Shown piece by piece: positions 54,434 through 63,628 of a stretch of 64,000 nt of DNA (positions are counted from its first letter, which is position 1; every line of letters begins with the position of its first letter). The notes beneath the pieces were generated by a model that saw nothing but the letters and a program-made list of their open reading frames with translations, was not told where the DNA came from and searched no databases. The DNA comes from Basilea psittacipulmonis DSM 24701 (GTDB taxonomy: Bacteria > Pseudomonadota > Gammaproteobacteria > Burkholderiales > Burkholderiaceae_B). A program made the position numbers and the translations under genes. The stretch covers positions 1,488,001 to 1,552,000 of the forward strand of contig NZ_CP009238.1 in NCBI RefSeq assembly GCF_000743945.1, in the 5' to 3' direction.

Positions 54434-54976
54434 ATGACACAACATCTTATTGAGAAAAAATTAAGTAGCGATATTCAATTCACTGGAAATATCATTGAAG
54501 TTTCGTTGGATCATATCCAATTACCCAACGGTAAAACCGCCACCAGAGAGGTTGTCAGACACTGTCCTGCCGTTTGTGTTCTAGCTGTTACCGATGATGA
54601 AAAAGTCATTTTGGTTCGACAATTTCGTTATCCTTGCAACGAAGTGCTTTTAGAAGTACCCGCAGGGAAAATGGATTTAGATGGTGAATCTGCATTAGAC
54701 TGTGCTTTCAGAGAACTGGCAGAGGAAACCCCTTATACCGCCACATCAATGACCTTACGTCACACTTTCTACACGGCACCAGGCTTTTGTGACGAACTCA
54801 TGTATCTTTATGAAGCCAAAGGCGTGAAGAAAAATAGTGCTTTAACACCTGACGAAGATGAGTTTGTGGAAACCGTGTTACTTAGCAAAGAGGAAACATT
54901 ACAGGCCATGAGATCTGGTCAAATCAAGGATGCGAAAACGTTAATCGCTTTGCAGTTTTGGTTGTTGGGGATATAA
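54434..54976 (+). CDS. NUDIX hydrolase, ADP-ribose pyrophosphatase-like
   Basis: A 180-residue NUDIX protein. The Nudix box is GKMDLDGESALDCAFRELAE then ETPY, close to G-x5-E-x7-REUxEExGU but with one extra residue before the first Glu and Pro where the usual Gly stands. VILVRQFRYPCNEVLLEVP before it is characteristic of ADP-ribose pyrophosphatases, which recycle ADP-ribose to AMP and ribose-5-phosphate. It follows the AstE-like gene by 14 bases and ends at a shared terminator. Confidence 0.87.
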   Translation: MTQHLIEKKLSSDIQFTGNIIEVSLDHIQLPNGKTATREVVRHCPAVCVLAVTDDEKVILVRQFRYPCNEVLLEVPAGKMDLDGESALDCAFRELAEETPYTATSMTLRHTFYTAPGFCDELMYLYEAKGVKKNSALTPDEDEFVETVLLSKEETLQAMRSGQIKDAKTLIALQFWLLGI

Positions 54977-55005
54977 AAAAGCTCCGATAAAACGGAGCTT
55001 CTTTT
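54977..55005. terminator. bidirectional terminator between the NUDIX and UspA genes
   Basis: GCTCCG pairs with CGGAGC across a six-base loop with an A run on the left and T run on the right. Confidence 0.85.
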
Positions 55006-55458
55006 TTATGATTTACGATAAACCAGAATACTGGTTTCTGCTAAACCTAACACTTTCGCTGTGACACTACCTAATAAAAGTTTACTAATGCCACTACGTC
55101 CGTGACTAGCAATATGAATCAAATCACAGTTTTCTTGTTTAGCGACTTCAACCAAACATTCAGCCACACTGCTATTTGAGCTAATCACTTTTTTAGAAGC
55201 CACGCCTTGTTCTTTGGCATAGGCTTCAATATCAGCAAAAAACGACTGAGCTTCTTTTTTAGCCGAACTCTCATAATCTTCATTACTAAAAGCATATGCA
55301 GCAGAAATTCCGTCAAATCCTACCAAGCTAGAAAATGGCTGAGTTACATTTAGAAGCACGACTTCTGCCCCAAGATACTTAGCAAAATCAATACCTGCTT
55401 TAGCGGCATCATGAGAAATATCAGAACCATCGATAGGTAATAAAATACGCTTGTACAT
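55006..55458 (-). CDS. universal stress protein, UspA family
   Basis: A 150-residue Usp-fold protein. It begins MYKRILLPIDGSDISHDA and carries the nucleotide-binding motif G-x2-G-x9-G-S in SHGRSGISKLLLGSVTAK, so it is probably an ATP-binding member. Such proteins help survival under starvation or redox stress. It follows the DUF442 gene on the same strand. Confidence 0.9.
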   Translation of the reverse strand: MYKRILLPIDGSDISHDAAKAGIDFAKYLGAEVVLLNVTQPFSSLVGFDGISAAYAFSNEDYESSAKKEAQSFFADIEAYAKEQGVASKKVISSNSSVAECLVEVAKQENCDLIHIASHGRSGISKLLLGSVTAKVLGLAETSILVYRKS

Positions 55459-55477
55459 AAAATCCCCCTTATGTGTA

Positions 55478-55828
55478 CTAACGGTTTATTGCTGCCTGAT
55501 ATAAAAGAGTGCTTCTAGCTCCTGAGAAACAATATGCTAATATCGGACCTTCTAGTTGTTCCAACCAATCAGCCAAAGCTTGAATCTTATCCGGTGTTAT
55601 CATACCCTTTTCAACTGGCAAATACACTGCATTCATGCCTAATGATTTCGCCTTTGCAATGATATCTGCCGATAATGGCTGAGCATCACCACCTTCTTTA
55701 TCAGGTCTATTAATAATGATACTATTAAAACCTAATTTTGCAAGTGTTTCTAACTGCTCTACATAAATTTGTCCTGAAACAGCATAATTTTCCGAAATAA
55801 ACTGATAATGTACTTTCTCTTGATCCAT
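55478..55828 (-). CDS. DUF442 / TIGR01244 sulfur-transferase-like phosphatase
   Basis: A 116-residue protein-tyrosine-phosphatase-fold domain. SGQIYVEQLETLAKLGFNSI and IINRPDKEGGDAQPL precede the signature CFSGARSTLL, the C-x5-R loop. Family members occur near sulfide oxidation or beta-lactamase-like genes. I start at ATG 55828 with AAGGAAAA upstream. The role here is not known. Confidence 0.85.
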   Translation of the reverse strand: MDQEKVHYQFISENYAVSGQIYVEQLETLAKLGFNSIIINRPDKEGGDAQPLSADIIAKAKSLGMNAVYLPVEKGMITPDKIQALADWLEQLEGPILAYCFSGARSTLLYQAAINR

Positions 55829-55979
55829 ATTTTTTCCTTTTTTAATCAAATAAACACTCAGCAAAGGGGATTAATTTATCAAGCAAATTGACATCACATC
55901 ATTACAATGCGTATCAATCTTTCAACTCACCCAAACAAGCTCAGAACGACCCCTATTATCACTTAAATTAAGTTGGCAT

Positions 55980-56846
55980 TTAAGCAAACTGAAACAACAT
56001 CACTACGGCAAGTATTGACAAAGCAATTCCTAATAAATTAATGCGATTTAATGTCTCTTTAAACCCATACATTCCCACCAAACTTCCTACCGCAATCACA
56101 CCAATATTCATGATGGTAAACACAATAGTAGGATTGTTTTTGTATGCTTGATGAGCATAAATATAAAACAAAATATTAAAGAAATTAAAAAGCCCCAATA
56201 CCAGACCTAAAGCCAAACTTTTAATATCCCATCTTACCTTTTGCATCAAAAGATACCCCCACAGAACGATACCTCCTAAAACAAAGCTAATAAACAAGCC
56301 AGACAATAAGTCTCCACCCAACTTACTACTTTCTTTTAATAAAATATCAATCGTGGCGTAGCCAATCCAAACCAAGAACAAATAATACGCTTGTGAGTCA
56401 AAAAATCGGCTTTTTGAGGCTATCTCTTTTTCAGATCCTTTGTAAAGCAAGCATAGTAAGGCACTCAACCCCACCATCACACTAATAATTTTCAAGGTAC
56501 TGACGGCCTCATTAAATATCCAAAATGAAGCGATTAAGGTTAGAAACAGCGACAAACGTTGAGCAACATCCGAACGTGCAATCCCCACACAACTAACTGC
56601 TTTACTCATGACGATGAATACACTCGGCAACAAAAGTCCCAACAAAATATACAACCACCATGGTAGCTGAGTCAGCGTCTCACTTTGTAAAAGACGTTCT
56701 GGTTTCAATAAAAACCATGATAATAAAGTTGCAATGACATAATTAATCAAAATAGATTGTCGAATATCACCACCTGTGATGCGAGAATACTTCAAAATCA
56801 CTGACACCACAACACTACACATCACCGCCAAAATAAGATAAATCAT
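55980..56846 (-). CDS. DMT-superfamily (EamA-like) transporter
   Basis: A 288-residue membrane protein with about ten helices in two five-helix repeats, the drug/metabolite transporter plan. Helices run from LILAVMCSVVVSVILKYS to LLGIALSILAVVMLFQ. No substrate signature is visible. It is monocistronic. Confidence 0.75.
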   Translation of the reverse strand: MIYLILAVMCSVVVSVILKYSRITGGDIRQSILINYVIATLLSWFLLKPERLLQSETLTQLPWWLYILLGLLLPSVFIVMSKAVSCVGIARSDVAQRLSLFLTLIASFWIFNEAVSTLKIISVMVGLSALLCLLYKGSEKEIASKSRFFDSQAYYLFLVWIGYATIDILLKESSKLGGDLLSGLFISFVLGGIVLWGYLLMQKVRWDIKSLALGLVLGLFNFFNILFYIYAHQAYKNNPTIVFTIMNIGVIAVGSLVGMYGFKETLNRINLLGIALSILAVVMLFQFA

Positions 56847-57307
56847 GACTTACCTTTTCCTTGTTTGACACATTATATTTATTAATTTCGATTAAAAAGC
56901 ATATTGTACAAGGCAATAAAACACTTAATAGACTTATTCATGATTGCATGCAAAATCTAATTAACACTCAGATAAAACTCACACCCCAACCTCTTATACT
57001 TTTACACCATCGAGACAGACACCACTCCAATCATCACCCAAAACCCGCCTAAACACTGGCTTTCAGATAATGCTCGACAAAATCTTTCACACACAAACCT
57101 TTTATACTTTTACACCATCGAAACAGACACTATTCTAACCATCATCCAAAACCACCGTAAACACTGGCTTTCAGACAATGTTCGACAAAAACTTTCACAC
57201 ACAACCCCCCCCAAATACTTACAAAAACCAAACAGATCTTATTTAACGATTCTGCCCAAAGCCGATGAATAGTGCGTTTCAACAAGATCTGTATATTTAT
57301 TTGTGAT
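56847..57307. other. intergenic region with 108-bp repeat and 8-C tract
   Basis: Holds the leader of the DMT gene, the repeat described separately and a run of eight C at 57205-57212. No gene recognised. Confidence 0.45.
56980..57212. repeat. 108-bp tandem repeat, two copies
   Basis: CTTATACTTTTACACCATCG recurs with TTATAC 108 bp apart (56996 and 57104 as anchor A). Each unit continues AAACACTGGCTTTCAGA(T/C)AATG(C/T)TCGACAAAA and CTTTCACACACAA. The second copy ends in the C run. Confidence 0.85.
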
Positions 57308-58285
57308 CTACTTTTGTAATGCGTATAAACCTAGTTTGTCCATTAATTTTTTATCAGCTTGTTCTTGTGGATTGGCACTGGTTAATAATTTTTCGCCGTA
57401 AAAAATAGAATTCGCTCCTGCAAAGAAACACAATGCCTGCGTGCTTTCAGACATTTTTTCTCGTCCTGCCGATAGTCTCACCATTGTTTTTGGCATCGTT
57501 ATGCGTGCTACAGCAATCGTACGGATAAATTCAAACTCATCCAAATCTTCCGCATCAGCCAATGGCGTTCCTTCCACACGAATCAACTGATTAATCGGCA
57601 CTGATTCAGGATAAGGGTCCATATTGGCAAGCTGTGCCACTAGACCCGCACGTTCTCTTCGTGACTCGCCCATCCCCACAATACCACCACAACAGATATT
57701 AATACCATTTTTGCGGACTCTTTCTAATGTATCCAAGCGATCTTGATATGTCCTAGTCGTGATAATATTGCCGTAAAATTCAGGCGAGGTATCCAAATTA
57801 TGGTTGTAGTAATCCAAGCCCGCTTCTTTTAAACGCTCCGCCTGCCCCTCTTTCAACATCCCCAAGGTCACACAAGTTTCCATACCCAATGCTTTAACGG
57901 CTTTAATCATTTCGATCACTTCATCCAAATGATGATCTTTAGGACATCGCCAAGCAGCCCCCATACAGAAACGCCCTGCTCCATTTGCTTTGGCTTCTTT
58001 TGCAGCCTGAACCACTTTTTCAATTTCCATTAATTTCTCTTTCTCCACCCCTGTCTGATAGCGACTGGACTGCGGACAATAAGAACAGTCTTCAGGGCAA
58101 CCACCTGTTTTAATGGACAACAACGTAGATAATTGAATGGCGTTTGGATCATGATGTTGTCGATGAACTTCGTGAGCTTGATGCAATAAATCCATCAAAG
58201 GCAAATTGTATAACTCAACGATTTGGTTCACCGTCCATCTTTCTGTTAATTTCGGACCATGACGTGAAATACTATATGTTTGCAT
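57308..58285 (-). CDS. bioB: biotin synthase
   Basis: A 325-residue radical-SAM enzyme that inserts sulfur into dethiobiotin. The SAM cluster is in [17 protein letters not shown] (C-x3-C-x2-C), and the [2Fe-2S] cluster residues lie around [23 protein letters not shown] and the Arg in [10 protein letters not shown]. It is alone here, without bioA, bioD or bioF, so biotin genes are dispersed. No BirA operator was recognised. Confidence 0.96.
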   Translation of the reverse strand: MQTYSISRHGPKLTERWTVNQIVELYNLPLMDLLHQAHEVHRQHHDPNAIQLSTLLSIKTGGCPEDCSYCPQSSRYQTGVEKEKLMEIEKVVQAAKEAKANGAGRFCMGAAWRCPKDHHLDEVIEMIKAVKALGMETCVTLGMLKEGQAERLKEAGLDYYNHNLDTSPEFYGNIITTRTYQDRLDTLERVRKNGINICCGGIVGMGESRRERAGLVAQLANMDPYPESVPINQLIRVEGTPLADAEDLDEFEFIRTIAVARITMPKTMVRLSAGREKMSESTQALCFFAGANSIFYGEKLLTSANPQEQADKKLMDKLGLYALQK

Positions 58286-58656
58286 AAGTGATTCCTTTCT
58301 TTAGAAAATCACATCATAGGGAAGATTATGGACAAAAACAAGTGTAGGAAAGAAATTAAAATAAAAGCAATTTAACCGATTTTAACGAAAGATGCGATCA
58401 TATAAATAAAAAAAGAAAATATCTTTGACAAGCCACCCCCTCCTTACCGCCTCACCAACCAAAAAGACCTATTCAAGCACACACCGTCTCCTCACTCGCC
58501 AGCATTCTACGGCACTCGATCTTCTCAATCACTCTCACCCTCTCGCACGTATCACGACCATCCTACAATCATCCACGCACAGCCATACTGGGCCACAATC
58601 GCTTCAATACGATGTCACCCATTGATTGATAAAAACTTAGCTAAAAGAATGATTGA
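58286..58656. other. intergenic upstream of bioB
   Basis: AT-rich promoter side, then a C/A/T-rich stretch (58430-58620) whose open frame is low-complexity and unlikely to be coding. Confidence 0.4.
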
Positions 58657-59331
58657 TTACTTTTTCCACCAATCCATTTTGGCGTTCATGGCTTCTAGAT
58701 ATTGCAAATGTTCTTGTGTCTCAGCTTCGCTAGCTTTTTTTACGTTTAGATGCCATTGTTTTCGGTGAGTTTCTTGTTCTTTTTCCGATGTTGTGTAAGA
58801 CATATCCAAAGAGAACTGTCCTTTGGTCATGGCCAGCCATACTTCTGCCAATAATTCAGCATCCAGTAAGGCACCATGCAGTACACGGTGTTGATTCGAT
58901 ACGCCTAAACGCTCACAAAGATTATCAAGAGAGTTACGTTTACCTGGATATTTTTCTCTTGCTAACGCCAAGGAATCGGTGATTTTTCCTGCAATTTCCT
59001 CAATTTTAGGCTTATTCAATCTGGCAAGTTCTGCATTCAAAAATCCGACATCAAAAGACGCATTGTGAATAATTAATTCGGCCCCTTTTAGATAGTCGAT
59101 AATTTCATCTACTTTTTCTTCAAACTTGGGTTTGTCAGATAAGAATTCTTTTGTGATACCGTGAACTTTTAAGGCATCGGGATTACTCTCACGATCCACA
59201 TTAAAATACATATGTAGATTATGCCCCGTCAACTCTCTATCTTGCATTTCGACGCAACCAAGCTCGATCAAACGATCACCCTCTTTATGTTCAAAGCCTG
59301 TTGTCTCTGTATCTAAAAATATCCGACGCAT
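58657..59331 (-). CDS. dnaQ: DNA polymerase III subunit epsilon
   Basis: A 224-residue proofreading 3'-5' exonuclease. ExoI is FLDTETTGFEH, ExoII IIHNASFDVGFLN and ExoIII HGALLDAELLAEVW (His-x4-Asp). The C-terminus would bind the alpha subunit. It is usually paired with rnhA, which here lies about 4 kb away on the other strand, so this pairing has been broken. Confidence 0.95.
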   Translation of the reverse strand: MRRIFLDTETTGFEHKEGDRLIELGCVEMQDRELTGHNLHMYFNVDRESNPDALKVHGITKEFLSDKPKFEEKVDEIIDYLKGAELIIHNASFDVGFLNAELARLNKPKIEEIAGKITDSLALAREKYPGKRNSLDNLCERLGVSNQHRVLHGALLDAELLAEVWLAMTKGQFSLDMSYTTSEKEQETHRKQWHLNVKKASEAETQEHLQYLEAMNAKMDWWKK

Positions 59332-59393
59332 AAACCGACACCTTATTCATTCAATAAGGCCTAGCAAAGACTAAGCCTTATGCCGAGATTTTA

Positions 59394-60188
59394 TTAATCT
59401 CTGTACTCTTCCATACCTGGCACCACAGACACAAAACCAGAGTCCACATAAATCGTTTGTCCTGTAATACCTGAAGCAAGATCTGATAATAAAAATGCAG
59501 CTGCGTTACCCACTTGCTCAATGGTAACATTACGACGCAACGGTGCATTTTTTTCAACATAATTAAAGATGGCTGAGAAGTCTTTGATCCCGCTTGCTGC
59601 CAACGTTTTAATCGGGCCTGCTGAAATCGCATTCGCTCTCATACCTTTTGGACCAATTGTTGCAGCGATATAACGCATTGAAGCTTCCAATGATGCTTTT
59701 GCCAAGCCCATGGTATTGTAATGAGGGATGACTTTCTCAGCCCCTAAATAACTCAATGTCAAAGCAGATCCTTTGCGTGGCTCTAACAATGGCAAAGCCG
59801 CTTTAGTTAACGCCCCAAAACTATATGCCGATATATCATGAGCGACACGGAAATTTTCACGTGATAAACCATCAAAGAAAGTACCTGCAATCGCTTCTCT
59901 TGGTGCAAAACCGATAGAATGAACTAAACCATCCATACTATCCCAATGTTTAGAAAGTTCTTGAATACAAGATTCAATCTGTTCATCAGATGCCACATCA
60001 CAAGGAATGACAATCTGACTACCAAACGTTTCAGCAAATTCTCTGACTCGTTCTTCAAATCTTTCCCCTACATAGGTAAAAGCCAATTCTGCACCTTGCT
60101 CATGACAAGCTTTGGCAATTCCATAGGCAATGGATCGATTAGAAATCACACCAGTAATCAATATACGTTTATTTTGTAAAAAACCCAT
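59394..60188 (-). CDS. fabI: enoyl-[acyl-carrier-protein] reductase FabI
   Basis: A 264-residue NADH-dependent short-chain reductase completing each fatty-acid elongation cycle. The N-terminus [21 protein letters not shown] carries the cofactor-binding loop, the catalytic pair is in [15 protein letters not shown] (Tyr-x6-Lys), and [11 protein letters not shown] forms the substrate loop. It is the target of triclosan in relatives. It starts 23 bases after the MltD-like stop and could be on the same transcript. Confidence 0.95.
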   Translation of the reverse strand: MGFLQNKRILITGVISNRSIAYGIAKACHEQGAELAFTYVGERFEERVREFAETFGSQIVIPCDVASDEQIESCIQELSKHWDSMDGLVHSIGFAPREAIAGTFFDGLSRENFRVAHDISAYSFGALTKAALPLLEPRKGSALTLSYLGAEKVIPHYNTMGLAKASLEASMRYIAATIGPKGMRANAISAGPIKTLAASGIKDFSAIFNYVEKNAPLRRNVTIEQVGNAAAFLLSDLASGITGQTIYVDSGFVSVVPGMEEYRD

Positions 60189-60211
60189 AGTTTCCTATTC
60201 CTTATTAAAAA

Positions 60212-61675
60212 TCATCGTGTAGGGACAAGTATCTGTTGACCATGTCGTATCGCAACACCACGCAATTTATTTAAGTTTTGTAGATTAGATACTGTCGTAT
60301 TATAACGTTTTGCAATCGAAAATAATGTATCTCCTCTTGCAACCACATACTTTGCTGTCTTAGACTGTGACTTTGAGGCAACAGTTTTTTTCTTTGATTT
60401 TGTGGGTTTATTTGCCTTTTGTCTCGCTACTGCCGTTTTTACTGATGTTTTCTTCTTAGACGAAACCTTAACAGAAGATTTTGCAAAAGACGGTTGGCTA
60501 ACGACCTGCACATCTCTTAACATATCCTCAGTTATTTTCAAGCCTTTTGCACCTTTAGTAGGCACCAACAATTCACGCCCTGCCGATGCCACTTTTTGTC
60601 TTGCACTGATTCCATTTAATGCTTTTAATTGTCTCAATCCAATCCCATGTCTTTTGGCAATCGCATCATAAGATTCCTTTTTCTTTGGGGTATATAACTG
60701 CCATTTGGCCCAATTTCCTTTATAGTTATCAAGATTAGTTTGGTAAATCCCCACTTTATCAATTGGCAATAAAAAAGTATCGCTATGGCTGGTCAATAAA
60801 ACGGGCGCGTCAAACGCTGGATTTAATTCTTTAAACTCTTCCTCATCCATTTCCGCCAATTGGGCCGCTACCGTCACATCCATATCACGTTCTTGCGTAA
60901 CTTGCGTGAAATAAGGCTTATCAGGGATATTGGGCAACTGAATATGGTATCTTTTAGCGTTCAAAATAATATGTTTCAATGCCAATAATTTTGGTACATA
61001 ATTTCTCGTTTCAGCGGGAATATTTAAATCTTCATATCCCGTAGGCAAGCCTTTATCTTTATTTAAAGCGATTGCTCGTTTTACCGACCCCTGTCCCCAG
61101 TTATAAGAGGCCAAAGCAAGATGCCAATCCTTATCCTGAAACTCATATAAATACTCAAGATAGTTCAACGCCGCCGTGGTGGATTCTATTGGATCACGTC
61201 TTTTATCCAACAACCATTTTTGTTTTAAATTGTAATCACGCCCTGTACTAGGAATAAACTGCCACAGCCCTACCGCTTTTGCTTTCGAGCGTGCTCTCAC
61301 ATTATATGCACTCTCCACAAACGGCAATAACGCCAATTCTGTTGGCATATTTCGACGTTCTACTTCAATCGTGACATAATGTAAAAACTTGGCCGAACGA
61401 TTCAGCATTCGATGCATTAACTCAGGACGTTCTGTGTAATACTTCACCCAATGTTTAATCAACGCATCTTCATTCAAAGAATCGATTCCAAAGCCATCGA
61501 TGATACGTTCCCAAACATTGTTATAAATCTTATCGACTTTCTGGCTGTTCAATGTCCCATGCGGTCTAACCAAACCATCCTGATAAGCCGATTTTTTCAT
61601 GCTTGTACAAGCAGTCAACAAACATACCGACCCAATCACCAACCATCTAACTATTTTTCTCATCGCTAACGTCAT
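60212..61675 (-). CDS. mltD: membrane-bound lytic transglycosylase MltD-like, with LysM
   Basis: A 487-residue putative lipoprotein (lipobox LLTAC). A soluble lytic transglycosylase domain has the catalytic Glu in LALLPFVESAYNVRARS, then AVGLWQFIPSTGRDY and LALASYNWGQGSV. A Lys/Ser/Thr-rich linker (about 390-435) precedes a C-terminal LysM domain (YVVARGDTLFSIAKRYNTTV). A weaker LysM-like copy lies near KKKESYDAIAKRHGIG. It cuts peptidoglycan to 1,6-anhydro-muropeptides, feeding the recycling that AmgK and MurU serve. The ATG overlaps the gloB stop by one base (TAATG). Confidence 0.9.
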   Translation of the reverse strand: MTLAMRKIVRWLVIGSVCLLTACTSMKKSAYQDGLVRPHGTLNSQKVDKIYNNVWERIIDGFGIDSLNEDALIKHWVKYYTERPELMHRMLNRSAKFLHYVTIEVERRNMPTELALLPFVESAYNVRARSKAKAVGLWQFIPSTGRDYNLKQKWLLDKRRDPIESTTAALNYLEYLYEFQDKDWHLALASYNWGQGSVKRAIALNKDKGLPTGYEDLNIPAETRNYVPKLLALKHIILNAKRYHIQLPNIPDKPYFTQVTQERDMDVTVAAQLAEMDEEEFKELNPAFDAPVLLTSHSDTFLLPIDKVGIYQTNLDNYKGNWAKWQLYTPKKKESYDAIAKRHGIGLRQLKALNGISARQKVASAGRELLVPTKGAKGLKITEDMLRDVQVVSQPSFAKSSVKVSSKKKTSVKTAVARQKANKPTKSKKKTVASKSQSKTAKYVVARGDTLFSIAKRYNTTVSNLQNLNKLRGVAIRHGQQILVPTR

Positions 61676-62448
61676 TATCCTTTATTTTTCCATTCTCTTA
61701 GATAAGCAAATAGCGTTACCACATCACTGACTTGGACATCTGCATAGGCCTGAATAGCTTGTTGTACCGTCGTATCCGTTAATCTTAAAAAAGGATTAAT
61801 CAATCGTTCCAAAGCAATCGTAGTCGGTAACGTCGCCTCACCTTTTTTAATCAACATAGTGGCTTCTTTTTCCCACATTTGCAAGGCTCGATTATTAGGT
61901 TCTACTTTTTTTGCCCATGCGATATTAGATAAGGTGTACTCATGTGCCGCACACACTCTGGTATTGCCAGGTAAATTCGATAACTTATCTAAACTTTCCA
62001 CCATTTGTTCTGGGGTACCTTCAAACAATCGTCCACAGCCCGCAGAAAACAATGTATCACCACAAAACAGATAAGGTGCGTCATTATGACATTCCACAAA
62101 ATAAGCAATATGCCCTAATGTATGTCCTGGAACGTCCATTATTTTAATGACAACATTATCCATACTTAACACATCACCCTCTTTTAAAGGATGCGTCACA
62201 TATTCTTGAGCTTCAATACTAGGGCCGTAAACTGGCACCGAATACTCATCTAACAAAGCTTTTACGCCACCAACATGATCCTCATGATGATGGGTAATCA
62301 AAATACCTTTTAATTCCAGCTGATTTTTCTTTAAGAAATCAATCACTGGCTTAGCTTGTCCAGGGTCCACCACATATACATAACAGTTATTGTGTAGAAT
62401 CCAGATATAATTATCTTTTAGGGCATTTAAATACACCACACTTAACAT
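61675..62448 (-). CDS. gloB: hydroxyacylglutathione hydrolase (glyoxalase II)
   Basis: A 257-residue metallo-beta-lactamase-fold hydrolase that frees D-lactate and glutathione. The metal motif is ITHHHEDHVGGV, followed by DVPGHTLGHIAY and FCGDTLFSAGCGR. It shares glutathione chemistry with gor at 9.8 kb. It is divergent from the methyltransferase gene with 12 bases between them, and this gloB/methyltransferase/rnhA layout is common in Betaproteobacteria. Confidence 0.95.
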   Translation of the reverse strand: MLSVVYLNALKDNYIWILHNNCYVYVVDPGQAKPVIDFLKKNQLELKGILITHHHEDHVGGVKALLDEYSVPVYGPSIEAQEYVTHPLKEGDVLSMDNVVIKIMDVPGHTLGHIAYFVECHNDAPYLFCGDTLFSAGCGRLFEGTPEQMVESLDKLSNLPGNTRVCAAHEYTLSNIAWAKKVEPNNRALQMWEKEATMLIKKGEATLPTTIALERLINPFLRLTDTTVQQAIQAYADVQVSDVVTLFAYLREWKNKG

Positions 62449-62460
62449 TCTATTTTCCTA

Positions 62461-63072
62461 ATGATGAAACAATGGGCAAACAGCCACTTTGGCCAATATA
62501 TATTAAGTATTGAACAAAAAAAAATTCTTGAGTTTATCTCTAACAAGCACCATATAAAAGCCATTCAATTTGGGATGAACGGCTTAAACTTTTTGGAAAA
62601 TGACTTGATAGACACTACTGTAATTGTATCAGAGGAAACCGATGCTTGTTCAAAAAACAGGCTTTTTATGCCCAGCTTCACTCATTTACCCCTCGAAGAT
62701 AACAGCGTTGACTTGGTATTATTACCCCACACCCTTAATTTTTACCCACAAGCTCAAAAAATATTACACGAAGCGATACGAATTCTTAAAAAACAAGGTA
62801 CCCTCATCCTAACCGCCTTTAATCCCGATAGCCTAGCTTTGAGCAAACGATTTTATCGCCACCATCCCATCGAATCGTTCATTCACATACGCGATCTTTA
62901 TCACACTAGCTATTCATCTGGCATTTCATGGCAATTTGGAGATTTTCTTTCCTATATTCCATATACTCAAAACCCCTATTGGATAAAAAAATTAAATTTT
63001 TTAGAAAAAGCTGGAAATCGCTGGTGGCCCACACAAAGCAATATCTTTATTCTTTGTGGAAAAAAAGAATAA
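62461..63072 (+). CDS. SAM-dependent methyltransferase of unknown substrate
   Basis: A 203-residue class I methyltransferase (DUF-type partner of gloB). The SAM region is degenerate: IQFGMNGLNFL in place of a G-x-G-x-G loop. LPLEDNSVDLVLLPHTLNFY and EAIRILKKQGTLILTAFNP are typical of motifs II-III. The gloB-methyltransferase-rnhA order is conserved. Substrate unknown. ATG 62461 and 62464 are both possible. Confidence 0.75.
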   Translation: MMKQWANSHFGQYILSIEQKKILEFISNKHHIKAIQFGMNGLNFLENDLIDTTVIVSEETDACSKNRLFMPSFTHLPLEDNSVDLVLLPHTLNFYPQAQKILHEAIRILKKQGTLILTAFNPDSLALSKRFYRHHPIESFIHIRDLYHTSYSSGISWQFGDFLSYIPYTQNPYWIKKLNFLEKAGNRWWPTQSNIFILCGKKE

Positions 63073-63109
63073 AATATACCTCTTAACCAACTTATGAATC
63101 ACCCATAAT

Positions 63110-63556
63110 ATGACAACAGTAGAAATGTGGACAGATGGTGCTTGCAAAGGAAATCCCGGCCCTGGCGGTTGGGGTGTTTTGCTTAAAAGTGGCACGCACT
63201 GCAAGGAACTTTGCGGTGGTGAATCAAACACCACTAACAATCGAATGGAATTACAAGCCGTTATTGAAGGACTAAACGCTTTAAAACGTCCTTGTTCAGT
63301 CACCATTTACACCGATTCACAATACGTCAAAAATGGCATTACGTCTTGGCTACAAAACTGGAAAAACAACAATTGGAAAACCAGTACCAAAAAAGCCGTT
63401 AAAAACCAGGATCTATGGGAAGCATTAGACCAATCCTGCCAACGACATAAGATTCAATGGGTATGGGTAAAAGGACACGCCGATAACGAGGGTAATATCA
63501 TTGCCGATAGATTAGCTAATGAGGGAACGCCCTCTTTGGAAACCGCTCCCTCTTAA
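63110..63556 (+). CDS. rnhA: ribonuclease HI
   Basis: A 148-residue endonuclease degrading RNA in RNA-DNA hybrids. Catalytic carboxylates are in [18 protein letters not shown] (Asp), [13 protein letters not shown] (Glu), [12 protein letters not shown] (Asp) and [11 protein letters not shown] with NIIADRLAN (Asp and active-site His). Length is typical. It follows the methyltransferase by 37 bases. Confidence 0.96.
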   Translation: MTTVEMWTDGACKGNPGPGGWGVLLKSGTHCKELCGGESNTTNNRMELQAVIEGLNALKRPCSVTIYTDSQYVKNGITSWLQNWKNNNWKTSTKKAVKNQDLWEALDQSCQRHKIQWVWVKGHADNEGNIIADRLANEGTPSLETAPS

Positions 63557-63628
63557 TCAATCTTTACACATTTTTTTGCGAAATATTAATCAGCTTATAG
63601 TAAAATAACGGATTATTTTTTTTGCGTC

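Noticed and set aside
58425..58625. 66-codon open frame between dnaQ and bioB
   Set aside because: His/Thr/Ser-rich low-complexity composition with no ribosome binding site and no recognisable motif.
59350..59385. Hairpin ATAAGGC...GCCTTAT after fabI as a terminator
   Set aside because: The stem is present but the following T run on the minus strand is poor, so I do not call it.
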